20,374 bases of DNA from an uncultured Collinsella sp. (GCA_902492855.1 CABUMU010000026.1:1-20374), one strand, 5' to 3'; positions 1-6,533 are shown, counted from the first letter of the stretch. A program made the numbers and translations. Notes: a model not told the origin generated them from the letters alone.

Positions 1-175
1 GTTAACCCTTACCGAGCCCTGGGCATTTTTGGCTGTGTTCGAACAAGCAACCCAACATATATATCTGAATTTGGATGGGAGGGGCTTGTTGCTGTTGGGG
101 GCATCGAAGTGCGAGTGACACTTTGGGATGCGTGGCGCCTTGGGGTGGGGCGGTGCTTTGAGATGAGCTTCTTAC

Positions 176-715
176 TTAGCTGAAGAGGGGTTTTATGGCT
201 GATAGGTAGTCTTTGGCTACGTTCTCTTTTGGGGCTTGGAAGTTGTGCCAGGCCCACCATTGGACGGTTGCTACGAAGCTTGAGGCTATGTGGTGTAGTA
301 AGAAGCTGCGGTCCATGGTGCCGGCGGGGCCTGTGGGGTCGGCGGGCACGGTTTCGGCTGCTCGTGACATGATGGTCTTGCGGAGACAGTCGGCGAAGAC
401 GCGGGAGCCGGCGCCGGCTACGAGGGCTCGAACGCCTTGGCGGCGCTCCCAGAGGTTGTTGAGGATATGCTCGACCTGCACGAGTGGGTCGTCGAGCGGT
501 GTGCCATCGTCGTCGAGGGCGTGGGTGCAGATGTCGCTCACGAGCTCGGACAGTAGGTCGTCTTTGCTCTTAAAGAGGCCGTAGAATGTCGCGCGGCCTA
601 CGTGGGCGCGCACGATGATGTCGCCGACGGTAATTTTGACGTAGTCCTCTTCGCGTAGCAGCTCGGAGAACGCTGCAACGATGGCAGTGCGGCTTTTTTC
701 TTTGCGGGCATCCAT
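176..715 (-). CDS. TetR/AcrR-family transcriptional regulator
   Basis: A 179-residue protein beginning MDARKEKSRTAI. The N-terminal third is a typical TetR helix-turn-helix (about residues 8-52): an AFSELL helix, DYVKITVGDI, then the recognition region VGRATFYGLFKSKDDLL. The rest is helical and varies between families, so no ligand can be named. The reading frame is open further upstream (to 928), but that part is Arg/His/Pro-rich shadow sequence inside larC; the ATG at 715 lies 2 bp after the larC stop and fits a translationally coupled last gene of the larB-larC operon. By position it may regulate this operon, perhaps through the inverted repeat at 2464-2501. That link is inference. No clear terminator is visible between its stop and the window edge. 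Confidence 0.85.
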   Translation of the reverse strand: MDARKEKSRTAIVAAFSELLREEDYVKITVGDIIVRAHVGRATFYGLFKSKDDLLSELVSDICTHALDDDGTPLDDPLVQVEHILNNLWERRQGVRALVAGAGSRVFADCLRKTIMSRAAETVPADPTGPAGTMDRSFLLHHIASSFVATVQWWAWHNFQAPKENVAKDYLSAIKPLFS

Positions 716-717
716 GG

Positions 718-1629
718 CTATGCATCCACGTGAACGAGTAGACAACGGAGCGTGCCGGAGCAACCCTCGTAGGGGCGCTTGCCGGCGCCGTAGCCGACGG
801 CTTCGATGCGGTAGCGTGCCGGCAGGTGCTCGGACGTGCGCAGCGCGGTGACGATGGCGGCGCCCGTGGGCGTCACGAGCTCGCCAGCGACCGGTGCAGG
901 CGTGAGGGCGATATTGCCCGCCTGGCACAGGTTGACGACAGCGGGGACGGGAATGGGCATGAGGCCGTGGGCGCAGCGAATGGTGCCGTGGCCCTCGGAA
1001 AGCGACTCGACCACGATGTCCTCAATACCCAGGTCGTCGAGGCAGATGGCGACAGAGCAGACGTCGACGATGGAGTCGACGGCGCCCACCTCGTGGAACA
1101 GGACGGTGTCGGGCGTTTTGCCGTGAGCCTTGGCCTCGGCAGTAGCGAGTACGGAAAAAATGGCAAGGGCGCGACGCTTGGCGCCATCGCTTAGCTGTGA
1201 GCCGTCGATGATGGCGGTGACGTCCGCCAAAGAACGGTGGTGATGGTGATGGGCGTGATGGTGGTCCTCGTGGCCATGGCCATGGGCCTCATGGTCGTGT
1301 TCGTGGCAGTGACTGTGCTCGTCATGGTCATGATGACGGTGCTCATGCTCGTGCATATGCTCGGCAGCTGCTTCGTTGCCGTAGAGCCAGGCCATATCGT
1401 GATCGTGGTTCTCGAGCTCCTCTGCCAGCTGAACGTCAAAGTCGCAGGCGTCGATGCCGTGCTTGTTTACACGCGTGACAGCGATCGTAAACCTGTCGAC
1501 CGGCAGCGTGGCAAGCTGTTCGCGCAGGTGCTCCTCGCTGGCGCCCAGGTCGAGCAGGGCCGCGACGGTCATATCGCCGCTGATGCCCGAGGTGCCGTCG
1601 ATGATAAGCGTGTGCTGATGGTTGGACAT
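718..1629 (-). CDS. larC: LarC-like nickel-pincer cofactor protein, N-terminal (LarC1) part only
   Basis: A 303-residue protein. The N-terminus (LIIDGTSGISGDMTVAALLDLGA) is the LarC signature, followed by an exceptionally His-rich stretch at about residues 74-131, as expected for metal binding, and the conserved FHEVGAVDSIVDV and PTGAAI segments. LarC inserts nickel into the pincer cofactor of LarA-type racemases in a CTP-dependent reaction. It stops at the end of the LarC1 portion (GYGAGKRPYEG...); the C-terminal LarC2 domain, which binds CTP in the characterised protein, is absent, and the next DNA encodes a TetR regulator in another frame. The start is well supported: an AAGGAG Shine-Dalgarno (complement of 1636-1641) overlaps the larB stop codon, with a 10-bp gap between the genes. 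No larE or larA lies in the window. Confidence 0.85.
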   Translation of the reverse strand: MSNHQHTLIIDGTSGISGDMTVAALLDLGASEEHLREQLATLPVDRFTIAVTRVNKHGIDACDFDVQLAEELENHDHDMAWLYGNEAAAEHMHEHEHRHHDHDEHSHCHEHDHEAHGHGHEDHHHAHHHHHRSLADVTAIIDGSQLSDGAKRRALAIFSVLATAEAKAHGKTPDTVLFHEVGAVDSIVDVCSVAICLDDLGIEDIVVESLSEGHGTIRCAHGLMPIPVPAVVNLCQAGNIALTPAPVAGELVTPTGAAIVTALRTSEHLPARYRIEAVGYGAGKRPYEGCSGTLRCLLVHVDA

Positions 1630-1639
1630 GGAATGCTCC

Positions 1640-2422
1640 TTAACGGGCGCAGGGCGTGCCAGCGCTCAGATGATTGATAAGGCTTGCCTGGTAGGCGGCA
1701 CCAAAGCCGTTGTCGATATTGACGACCGAAACACCGCTGGCGCAGGAGTTGAGCATGGCGAGCAGTGCGGCTACGCCACCAAAGCTCGCGCCGTAGCCCA
1801 CGCTGGTGGGAACGGCAATGACCGGACAGCTCACCAGGCCGCCGATAACGCTCGCCAGCGCGCCTTCCATGCCGGCGATGGCGATGACCGCCTGCGCCTG
1901 GGCAAGTTCCTCGGCATGCGCGAGCAAGCGGTGCAGGCCGGCGACGCCTACGTCGTAGAGGCGGTCGACCTCGTTGCCATAGAATTCGGCCGTCAACGCG
2001 GCTTCCTCGGCGACGGGCAAGTCGCTCGTGCCGGCGCAGGCGACGACGATGCGTCCGTTGCCGGTAGGGGAGGGCTTGCCGCCCACGAGGGCGAGCTGTG
2101 CGTCTGGGACATATCCCAGGTCGATGCCGTTGCCGAGGAGCTTCGAGGCGCGGGCTGCCTTTTCGGCGTCCAGGCGCGTGACCAGGATGCGCACCTGGCC
2201 GGCATTGAGTAATGCTTTGATAATGGCGGCAATCTGCTCGGCGGTTTTACCGGCGCCGTAGACAACCTCGCCGGCTCCCTGGCGCACCCCGCGTGAAAGA
2301 TCGAGCTGCGCAAAACCCAGATTGGCGGTTGGCGCCGTCTGGATGCGCGTGAGGGCGACTGCCGGGGTGACTGTTCCGTCGGCAACATCGCTCAGCAATT
2401 GCTCAAGATCTCGCTTATCCAT
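1640..2422 (-). CDS. larB: LarB-like nickel-pincer cofactor biosynthesis carboxylase
   Basis: A 260-residue protein starting MDKRDLEQLL. LarB carboxylates and hydrolyses nicotinic acid adenine dinucleotide in the first step of nickel-pincer nucleotide synthesis, and its C-terminal half is related to AIR carboxylase (PurE). Visible family features are the N-terminal VYGAGKTAEQ segment, then from about residue 120 the PurE-like part with VACAGTSDLPVAEEAA, YDVGVAGLHRLL, AIAGMEGALASVIGGL, and PTSVGYGASFGG and NIDNGFGAA near the end. The ATG at 2422 is preferred over an upstream in-frame ATG at 2455 because an AAGGGA ribosome site precedes it. A likely extended -10 (TGCTAGACT, minus strand, 2446-2454) lies just upstream, which would put the 2455 ATG before the transcript start. 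It heads the larB-larC-tetR operon. Confidence 0.87.
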   Translation of the reverse strand: MDKRDLEQLLSDVADGTVTPAVALTRIQTAPTANLGFAQLDLSRGVRQGAGEVVYGAGKTAEQIAAIIKALLNAGQVRILVTRLDAEKAARASKLLGNGIDLGYVPDAQLALVGGKPSPTGNGRIVVACAGTSDLPVAEEAALTAEFYGNEVDRLYDVGVAGLHRLLAHAEELAQAQAVIAIAGMEGALASVIGGLVSCPVIAVPTSVGYGASFGGVAALLAMLNSCASGVSVVNIDNGFGAAYQASLINHLSAGTPCAR

Positions 2423-2445
2423 ATATGTTCCCTTCGACGGTGCAA

Positions 2446-2454
2446 AGTCTAGCA
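2446..2454 (-). promoter_or_regulatory. Probable extended -10 promoter of larB-larC-tetR
   Basis: Read on the minus strand the bases are TGCTAGACT, an extended -10 form (TG, one base, then a TATAAT-like hexamer). Transcription would begin near 2440, giving a leader of about 18 bases with the AAGGGA ribosome site inside it. No good -35 is seen; that region is occupied by one arm of the 2464-2501 inverted repeat. Confidence 0.45.
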
Positions 2455-2463
2455 CGAGAAGGG

Positions 2464-2501
2464 TAGTTTCCGAACATTAGAACAAAATCGTTCGGAAACT
2501 A
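2464..2501. promoter_or_regulatory. Perfect 12-bp inverted repeat, candidate operator upstream of larB
   Basis: The arms TAGTTTCCGAAC (2464-2475) and GTTCGGAAACTA (2490-2501) are exact reverse complements separated by 14 bp. On the minus strand the arm nearer larB falls at about -24 to -35 of the proposed promoter, a normal place for an operator. It is AT-rich and no run of T follows on the minus strand, so it is a poor rho-independent terminator for serB. The regulator is unknown; the TetR protein of the same operon is the obvious candidate. Confidence 0.55.
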
Positions 2502-2538
2502 GACATAGAGGAATTGATTCTGTTGTTAGACGGATTGA

Positions 2539-3174
2539 CTAGTCGCGCAGGATGATGTCCATGGCGAGCATCAGATTGCGCTCGTCGATGGCAAACGGGG
2601 CGGCCTCGCGCGTCTTGGGCTTGGCGCAAAACGCGATGCCCGTGCCCGCGGCCTGAATCATGGGGATGTCGTTGGCGCCGTCGCCGATCGCGACGGTGTG
2701 GGCCATATCGACGCCGCACTCAACTGCCCAATCCAGCAGCTGGATGAGCTTGGATTCCTTGGTCACGATGTCGGCAGCCAACTTACCGGTGAGCTTGCCG
2801 TCTACGACCTCCAGGCGGTTCGCTAGACAAAAATCGATGCCCGCAGCGGCCACGATCTTATCGGCGACCTCGTGGAAGCCGCCGCTTACCACGCCGACCT
2901 TCCAGCCCTTGCTGTGCGCCGAGCGCACAAGCTCCAGCGCGCCGGGGGTAAACGTCACGCGCGCAAAGGTGCGCTCGAACACGCTCTCGTCCAGGCCGGC
3001 AAGCAGCCCCACGCGCTCCTCGAGCGCCTGCTTAAAGTCAAGCTCGCCGCGCATGGCGCGCTCGGTGATCTGCGCTACCTGCTTGCCCACGCCGGCCTCC
3101 TCGCCCAACAGGTCGATGACCTCCTGGTTGATGAGCGTAGAGTCGATATCCATAACGATGAGGCGTGCAGTCAT
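2539..3174 (-). CDS. serB: Phosphoserine phosphatase SerB (HAD superfamily)
   Basis: A 211-residue protein with all HAD motifs in SerB order. Motif I is MDIDSTLI near the N-terminus (first Asp is the nucleophile), followed by GELDFKQALEERV, which forms the substrate cap. Motif II is VVSGGFHEV, then a Lys in TKESKL, and the motif III/IV region is GDGANDIPM. It dephosphorylates L-phosphoserine to L-serine, the last step of serine synthesis from 3-phosphoglycerate, in the cytoplasm. The length matches the short bacterial SerB form without an ACT-like N-terminal extension. The ATG at 3174 is chosen because the upstream in-frame residues are not SerB-like and an AAAGG sequence lies at proper distance. 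It is divergent from aspS and separated from larB by 116 bp carrying a promoter-like site, so co-transcription with larB is uncertain. Confidence 0.92.
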   Translation of the reverse strand: MTARLIVMDIDSTLINQEVIDLLGEEAGVGKQVAQITERAMRGELDFKQALEERVGLLAGLDESVFERTFARVTFTPGALELVRSAHSKGWKVGVVSGGFHEVADKIVAAAGIDFCLANRLEVVDGKLTGKLAADIVTKESKLIQLLDWAVECGVDMAHTVAIGDGANDIPMIQAAGTGIAFCAKPKTREAAPFAIDERNLMLAMDIILRD

Positions 3175-3314
3175 GGCGGGCCTTTCCGAGTGCAGTTGTA
3201 TTGGGGCACATTGTCGCACGCGGCGCGCCTTGGCGACGGCCACGGCGCATCAATTGTTTCGTCTCCGTCAAGTCTTTGGGCATGAGCTACTTTTCCGCGG
3301 CACATCGACGTGGG

Positions 3315-3323
3315 TGCGATAAG
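3315..3323 (+). promoter_or_regulatory. Probable extended -10 promoter of aspS
   Basis: TGCGATAAG fits an extended -10 (TG, one base, GATAAG). The transcript would start near 3330, leaving a leader of about 100 nt before aspS that contains the structured element at 3368-3424. The same TGYGATAR pattern recurs before gntR, the toxin-antitoxin genes and glnA in this window. Confidence 0.45.
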
Positions 3324-3367
3324 ATAGAACGCCATGTCCGGCTGCGCGGTTTACGCAGGCTGGGCAA

Positions 3368-3424
3368 ATCTGTACGACGCCGCCCGGAACGACACGGGGC
3401 GGCACAGATCCATAAAGGAGGATC
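3368..3424 (+). promoter_or_regulatory. Structured 5' leader of aspS with possible Shine-Dalgarno sequestration
   Basis: ATCTGT (3368-3373) and GCCGCCC (3379-3385) pair with GGGCGGC (3397-3403) and ACAGAT (3404-3409), giving a 13-bp hairpin with a 5-nt bulge and an 11-nt loop that ends five bases before the AAAGGAGG ribosome site (3414-3421). GATCC (3407-3411) can alternatively pair with GGATC (3420-3424), closing a loop over the ribosome site. The two pairings share bases 3407-3409 and exclude each other. There is no T-box AGGGTGG-type motif and no terminator. A smaller CTGCG/CGCAG hairpin lies upstream (about 3341-3358). Function is inferred from structure only. Confidence 0.45.
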
Positions 3425-3430
3425 ACTGGT

Positions 3431-5218
3431 ATGAGCCAGACCCGTCCCATCGATGAGCATTCCATGCACACCCGTACCTGCGGCGAGCTTCGCTTCGAGA
3501 ACGTGGGCGAAGAGGTCACCCTCACCGGTTGGGTGAGCCGTCGCCGCGACCACGGCGGCCTTATTTTCTGCGACCTTCGCGACCGCGAGGGCATCACGCA
3601 GCTCACCTTCGACCCCGAGCACTCCGACGGCGATGCCTTTAAGATCGCCGAGACCATGCGTCCCGAGTGGCCCATCAAGATTCACGGCGTCGTGCGCGCC
3701 CGTGGCGAGGAGACCACCAACACCAAGCTCGCGACCGGCGAGATCGAGGTCCTGACCGACCACGCCAAGGTTCTCAACACGTCCGTCACCCCGCCGTTCC
3801 AGATCGAGGACGGCATCGAGACCAGCGAGGACACCCGCCTGCGCTACCGCTATCTGGACCTCCGCCGTCCCGAGATGATGGCCAACCTCAAGCTGCGCTC
3901 CGACTTCACCTTTGCCATTCGCGAGGCGCTGCACAACCGTGAGTTCATGGAGGTCGAGACGCCCTCCCTGTTTAAGTCCACGCCCGAGGGCGCCCGCGAC
4001 TTCATCGTTCCCAGCCGCATCCAGCCGGGCAACTTCTACGCCCTGCCGCAGTCCCCGCAGCTCCTGAAGCAGCTGCTCATGGTCGGTGGCGTCGAGCGCT
4101 ACTACCAGGTTGCCAAGTGCTTCCGCGACGAGGACCTGCGTGCCGACCGTCAGCCCGAGTTCACTCAGGTCGATATCGAGATGTCCTTCGTGGACCAGAA
4201 CGATGTCATGAGCGCGCTCGAGGAGGTTCTTGCCGATGCCTTCGGCCGCATGGGTGTCGAGATGCCCACGCCGCTGCGTCGCATGAACTACTGGGATGCC
4301 ATGGACACCTATGGCTCCGACAAGCCCGATACCCGCTATGACATGCATCTGGTCGACCTGACCGACATCTTTGCCAACTCCAAGTTCAAGGTCTTTGCGA
4401 CTGCCGCAAACGAGGAGGGCTCTGTCGTCAAGGCCATCAACGCCAAGGGCGCTGGTGCCTGGGCACGTGCCAAGATCGATAAGCTTGCCGGCGTGGCCTC
4501 CACGTTTGGCGCCAAGGGCTTGGCCTGGATCGCTTTCCGCGAGGACGGCTCCATCAACAGCCCCATCGTCAAGTTCTTCTCGGACGAGGAGATGGCGGCT
4601 CTGCGCGAGCGCATGGACGTCGAGCCCGGCGACCTTGTGATGTTTGCCGCCGGCCCGCGCCTGCTCTCCGACGAGATCCTGGGCGGCATGCGTTCGCACA
4701 TGGCCAATGCACTCGAGATCAAGCGCGAGGGCCACGACTTCCTGTGGGTCGTCAACTTCCCGCTGTTCCACTGGGATGAGGACCGCAAGGCTTACGCTGC
4801 CGAGCACCAGCCGTTCACTCTGCCGATCGAGACCGACATCGCCAAGATCGAGGCCGATCCGCTGGCAGCCGGTTCGTGCACCTACGACTTTGTCATGGAC
4901 GGCTTTGAGGCCGGCGGCGGCGGTATGCGTATCCACAACGCCGAGATGCAGATGTCCATGCTCAAGCTCCTGGGCTTTACCGAGGAGCGCGCCGAGTCTC
5001 AATTTGGCTTCCTCATGGAGGCCCTCAAGTTTGGTGCGCCCCCGATGGGCGGTTTCGCTCTGGGCCTGGACCGCGTGTGCATGCTGCTCACCGGCTCCGA
5101 CTCCATCCGCGACGTCATGGCGTTCCCCAAGACGGCCAGCGGCTCCGATCTCATGTCGGGCGCCCCGAGTGCCGTTAGTGGCGCCCAGCTCAAGGACGTC
5201 AGCCTGCGCCTGATGTAG
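3431..5218 (+). CDS. aspS: Aspartyl-tRNA synthetase
   Basis: A 595-residue class II aminoacyl-tRNA synthetase of the bacterial type. It charges tRNA-Asp with aspartate in the cytoplasm. From the N-terminus: OB-fold anticodon-binding domain (about 14-110, with GWVSRRRDHGGLIFCDLRDREG), the class II motif 1 region ending DFIVPSR, motif 2 as CFRDEDLRADRQPEFTQVDIEMSF (about 215-240), the bacterial GAD insertion domain in the middle (about 290-410), and motif 3 as GGFALGLDRVCMLLTG near the C-terminus. Length is typical of bacterial AspRS. The ATG at 3431 is favoured over Met12 because AAAGGAGG lies 9 bases before it. It is a single-gene unit with a structured leader and a strong terminator. The sequence alone does not settle whether it is discriminating or also charges tRNA-Asn. 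Confidence 0.97.
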   Translation: MSQTRPIDEHSMHTRTCGELRFENVGEEVTLTGWVSRRRDHGGLIFCDLRDREGITQLTFDPEHSDGDAFKIAETMRPEWPIKIHGVVRARGEETTNTKLATGEIEVLTDHAKVLNTSVTPPFQIEDGIETSEDTRLRYRYLDLRRPEMMANLKLRSDFTFAIREALHNREFMEVETPSLFKSTPEGARDFIVPSRIQPGNFYALPQSPQLLKQLLMVGGVERYYQVAKCFRDEDLRADRQPEFTQVDIEMSFVDQNDVMSALEEVLADAFGRMGVEMPTPLRRMNYWDAMDTYGSDKPDTRYDMHLVDLTDIFANSKFKVFATAANEEGSVVKAINAKGAGAWARAKIDKLAGVASTFGAKGLAWIAFREDGSINSPIVKFFSDEEMAALRERMDVEPGDLVMFAAGPRLLSDEILGGMRSHMANALEIKREGHDFLWVVNFPLFHWDEDRKAYAAEHQPFTLPIETDIAKIEADPLAAGSCTYDFVMDGFEAGGGGMRIHNAEMQMSMLKLLGFTEERAESQFGFLMEALKFGAPPMGGFALGLDRVCMLLTGSDSIRDVMAFPKTASGSDLMSGAPSAVSGAQLKDVSLRLM

Positions 5219-5241
5219 GCGAGCGGCTACATATTGCCCGT

Positions 5242-5276
5242 AACGAGGGAAGGACGCGTGCCTTCCCTCGTTTTTT
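5242..5276 (+). terminator. Rho-independent terminator of aspS
   Basis: A 12-bp perfect stem, AACGAGGGAAGG (5242-5253) with CCTTCCCTCGTT (5261-5272), a 7-nt loop and a run of T (5271-5276), 23 bp after the aspS stop. Confidence 0.93.
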
Positions 5277-5316
5277 ATGCGCGGGCGTTGCGAGGGCATA
5301 GGTTGACTGGGCGTCG

Positions 5317-5426
5317 CGGAAACTGCGTCCCGGAATTTGCGTCCAGAATGGGATGTACTTTCCGCCAGGGTCGCTCAGCGGAAACTGTGTCCCATCATTG
5401 ACGCTCGAAATGGGATGCGATTTCCG
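5317..5426. repeat. Two tandem copies of an imperfect palindromic repeat
   Basis: Unit 1 (5317-5364) runs from CGGAAACTGCGTCCC to GGGATGTACTTTCCG; unit 2 (5379-5426) runs from CGGAAACTGTGTCCCAT to ATGGGATGCGATTTCCG. Each is an imperfect inverted repeat of 15-17 bp arms around an 18-nt centre, and both have the same orientation. Arm complementarity is 12 of 15 in unit 1 and 14 of 17 in unit 2. No coding sense is seen. This looks like a REP/MITE-type intergenic repeat family. Confidence 0.7.
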
Positions 5427-5452
5427 TCCCGCCCTCAACAAGCATCTAACGC

Positions 5453-5458
5453 TACAAT
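5453..5458 (+). promoter_or_regulatory. Possible -10 element of the HPr gene
   Basis: TACAAT matches the -10 consensus at five of six positions and lies 55 bp before the start codon, just after the palindromic repeats. No -35 at normal spacing is convincing. Confidence 0.35.
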
Positions 5459-5513
5459 AACTACCACGTGGCTGGGTTTGGCCGGCCGAATGTGCGATGT
5501 CGTGGGAGGGGAC

Positions 5514-5762
5514 ATGGTCGAGTTTACAAAGACGATTAAAGATCCGTTGGGATTACATGCCCGCCCGGTTGCGCTGCTCTATGACATCATTGCCAAGCAC
5601 CGTAGTGACGTGTCGGTTTCGATTGGTGACCGCTACACCGATGGCCGCGACGTTATAGGGCTCATGGCACTCTGCGGCGAATGTGGCGAAGACGTCGTGT
5701 TCCGCGTTTCGGGCGTGGATGAGGCCTCCTGCGTCACGTCGATCAGAAACCTCTCGCTCTAA
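5514..5762 (+). CDS. HPr-family phosphocarrier protein with Asp at position 46
   Basis: An 82-residue protein matching HPr without gaps over its first half. The active-site motif GLHARP places His15 and Arg17 exactly as in HPr, and the second helix region reads GRDVIGLMALC where Bacillus HPr has LKSIMGVMSLG. HPr carries phosphate from enzyme I to EIIA domains of the sugar phosphotransferase system; in Firmicutes Ser46 is also phosphorylated by HPr kinase. Here residue 46 is Asp and residue 45 is Arg, so Ser46 regulation is impossible and the protein might mimic the phosphorylated form. The ATG at 5514 follows a GGGAGGGG ribosome site. No PTS genes adjoin it, so it could be the general HPr or a regulatory paralogue. 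Confidence 0.85.
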   Translation: MVEFTKTIKDPLGLHARPVALLYDIIAKHRSDVSVSIGDRYTDGRDVIGLMALCGECGEDVVFRVSGVDEASCVTSIRNLSL

Positions 5763-5771
5763 GCGCATCAA

Positions 5772-5797
5772 TGTGACAAGGGGACAGTCCCCTTTGT
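5772..5797. repeat. GGGGACAG-type dispersed repeat, copy 1
   Basis: TGTGACAAGGGGACAG followed by TCCCCTTTGTTG forms a short palindrome (AAGGGGA / TCCCCTT). The GGGGACAG core recurs at 9026, 11430 and 18735, and the left half TGTGACAAGGGG recurs at 13662. All copies lie between genes. Confidence 0.5.
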
Positions 5798-5818
5798 TGC
5801 ATAAATTGGTATGACAAG

Positions 5819-5855
5819 GCACCGCAAAGAGATGGTCTTTGTGGTGCTTCTTTTG
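5819..5855 (+). terminator. Rho-independent terminator after the HPr gene
   Basis: GCACCGCAAAGA (5819-5830) pairs with TCTTTGTGGTGC (5836-5847) with one G-T pair and a 5-nt loop, followed by the T-rich TTCTTTTG. It ends HPr transcription before the iron-uptake cluster. Confidence 0.8.
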
Positions 5856-5901
5856 TTTCATATAGGAAACTTTTTCGAAATCTGAATGGGGACCCTTTCC
5901 A

Positions 5902-5955
5902 AAAAGTTAACCACGTGTTAGTTTACTAAAGCGAACATAGACGTGGTTAACTTTT
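5902..5955. promoter_or_regulatory. Perfect 15-bp inverted repeat upstream of feoA, candidate iron-regulator site
   Basis: AAAAGTTAACCACGT (5902-5916) and ACGTGGTTAACTTTT (5941-5955) are exact reverse complements separated by 24 bp. Each arm holds a GTTAAC palindrome. The spacer contains TTAGT-TT-ACTAA (5918-5929), a smaller inverted repeat of the TTAG/CTAA kind found in DtxR/IdeR sites. The feoA start is 42 bp downstream. I read this as the control region of the feo operon; a terminator role is less likely because the stem is AT-rich with a long loop. Confidence 0.5.
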
Positions 5956-5997
5956 AACGCGTCGATGTTGAGGACGAACTGACGTTAGGAGCCACTC

Positions 5998-6240
5998 ATG
6001 TCTTGCGGACCGCAGATGCCGGCAATGCCGCTTTCGATGGTAAAAGCGGGCGAAACCGTCCGCGTGTCTCGTGTAAAGGGCAATGAGGATATGAAGCACC
6101 ACCTCAAGGACCTCGGCTTTGTCGAGGGCAGCGAAATCCACGTGGTGAGCTCGAGTGGCGCCAATATCATCGTCACCGTGCTGGGCGCACGCTTTGGTAT
6201 CGATTCCAAGGTTGCCATGCACATCATGACCGTCGGTTAG
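5998..6240 (+). CDS. feoA: FeoA family ferrous-iron transport accessory protein (first copy)
   Basis: An 80-residue FeoA: a small SH3-like fold recognised by the AGETVRVSRVKGNEDMKHHLKDLGFVEGSEIHVV pattern, where the (H/R)L.DLGF.EG core is diagnostic, ending in VTVLGARFGIDSKVAMHIMTV. About 14 extra residues including Cys3 precede the core. FeoA proteins act at the cytoplasmic face with FeoB, probably by contacting its G-protein domain. A TTAGGAG ribosome site lies ahead of the ATG. The gene opens a feoA-feoA-feoB array; the second feoA follows after 40 bp. Regulation by iron is suggested by the inverted repeat upstream. Confidence 0.9.
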   Translation: MSCGPQMPAMPLSMVKAGETVRVSRVKGNEDMKHHLKDLGFVEGSEIHVVSSSGANIIVTVLGARFGIDSKVAMHIMTVG

Positions 6241-6280
6241 TCGACGGTATTTCTGTACGCACTGAAAGGGGGACAAGTAA

Positions 6281-6502
6281 ATGAAGACGTTGGGTGACGT
6301 TAAGGTGGGCGAGAGCTCCACCATCGTCAAGCTTCACGGTGAGGGTGCGCTTCGCCGCCACCTTATGGACCTGGGGCTCATCAAGGGCACGTCGTTTAAG
6401 GTCGTGAAGGTTGCACCGCTCGGTGATCCGGTCGAGATCAACGTGCGCGGCTACGAGCTTTCCATCCGCAAGGAGGAGGCGGCCGTCGTCGAGGTCCAGT
6501 AA
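6281..6502 (+). CDS. feoA: FeoA family ferrous-iron transport accessory protein (second copy)
   Basis: A 73-residue FeoA with the same core (HGEGALRRHLMDLGLIKGTSFKVVKVAPLGDPVEINVRGYELSIRKEEA), here without the N-terminal extension of the first copy. The final GYELSIRKEEAAVVEV segment is closer to canonical FeoA than the equivalent part of the first copy, so the two are diverged paralogues rather than a recent duplication. GAAAGGGGGAC precedes the ATG. Paired feoA genes before feoB are common in Gram-positive anaerobes. A 123-bp gap with a DtxR-like box separates it from feoB. Confidence 0.92.
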   Translation: MKTLGDVKVGESSTIVKLHGEGALRRHLMDLGLIKGTSFKVVKVAPLGDPVEINVRGYELSIRKEEAAVVEVQ

Positions 6503-6533
6503 GGGCCGGCGGCGCATATTTCTGCAGATAAAG

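Noticed and set aside
1..183. Open plus-strand frame of about 60 codons running in from the left edge
   Set aside because: Composition and codon use are unlike neighbouring genes, no family is recognised, and it would overlap the end of the TetR gene. It is probably chance. A TGTTCGAACA palindrome (36-45) lies in the same stretch but has no clear owner.
716..928. N-terminal extension of the TetR protein
   Set aside because: The extension is Arg/His/Pro-rich and lies inside larC in another frame; the ATG at 715 fits the operon.
718..1629. Programmed frameshift producing full-length LarC
   Set aside because: No LarC2-like sequence occurs in any frame downstream; TetR follows after 2 bp.
3175..3430. 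T-box riboswitch upstream of aspS
   Set aside because: No AGGGTGGNACCGCG-type motif, no terminator/antiterminator pair and the leader is short.
3287..5299. Long minus-strand frame opposite aspS
   Set aside because: Shadow of a strongly biased GC-rich gene; aspS is unmistakable.
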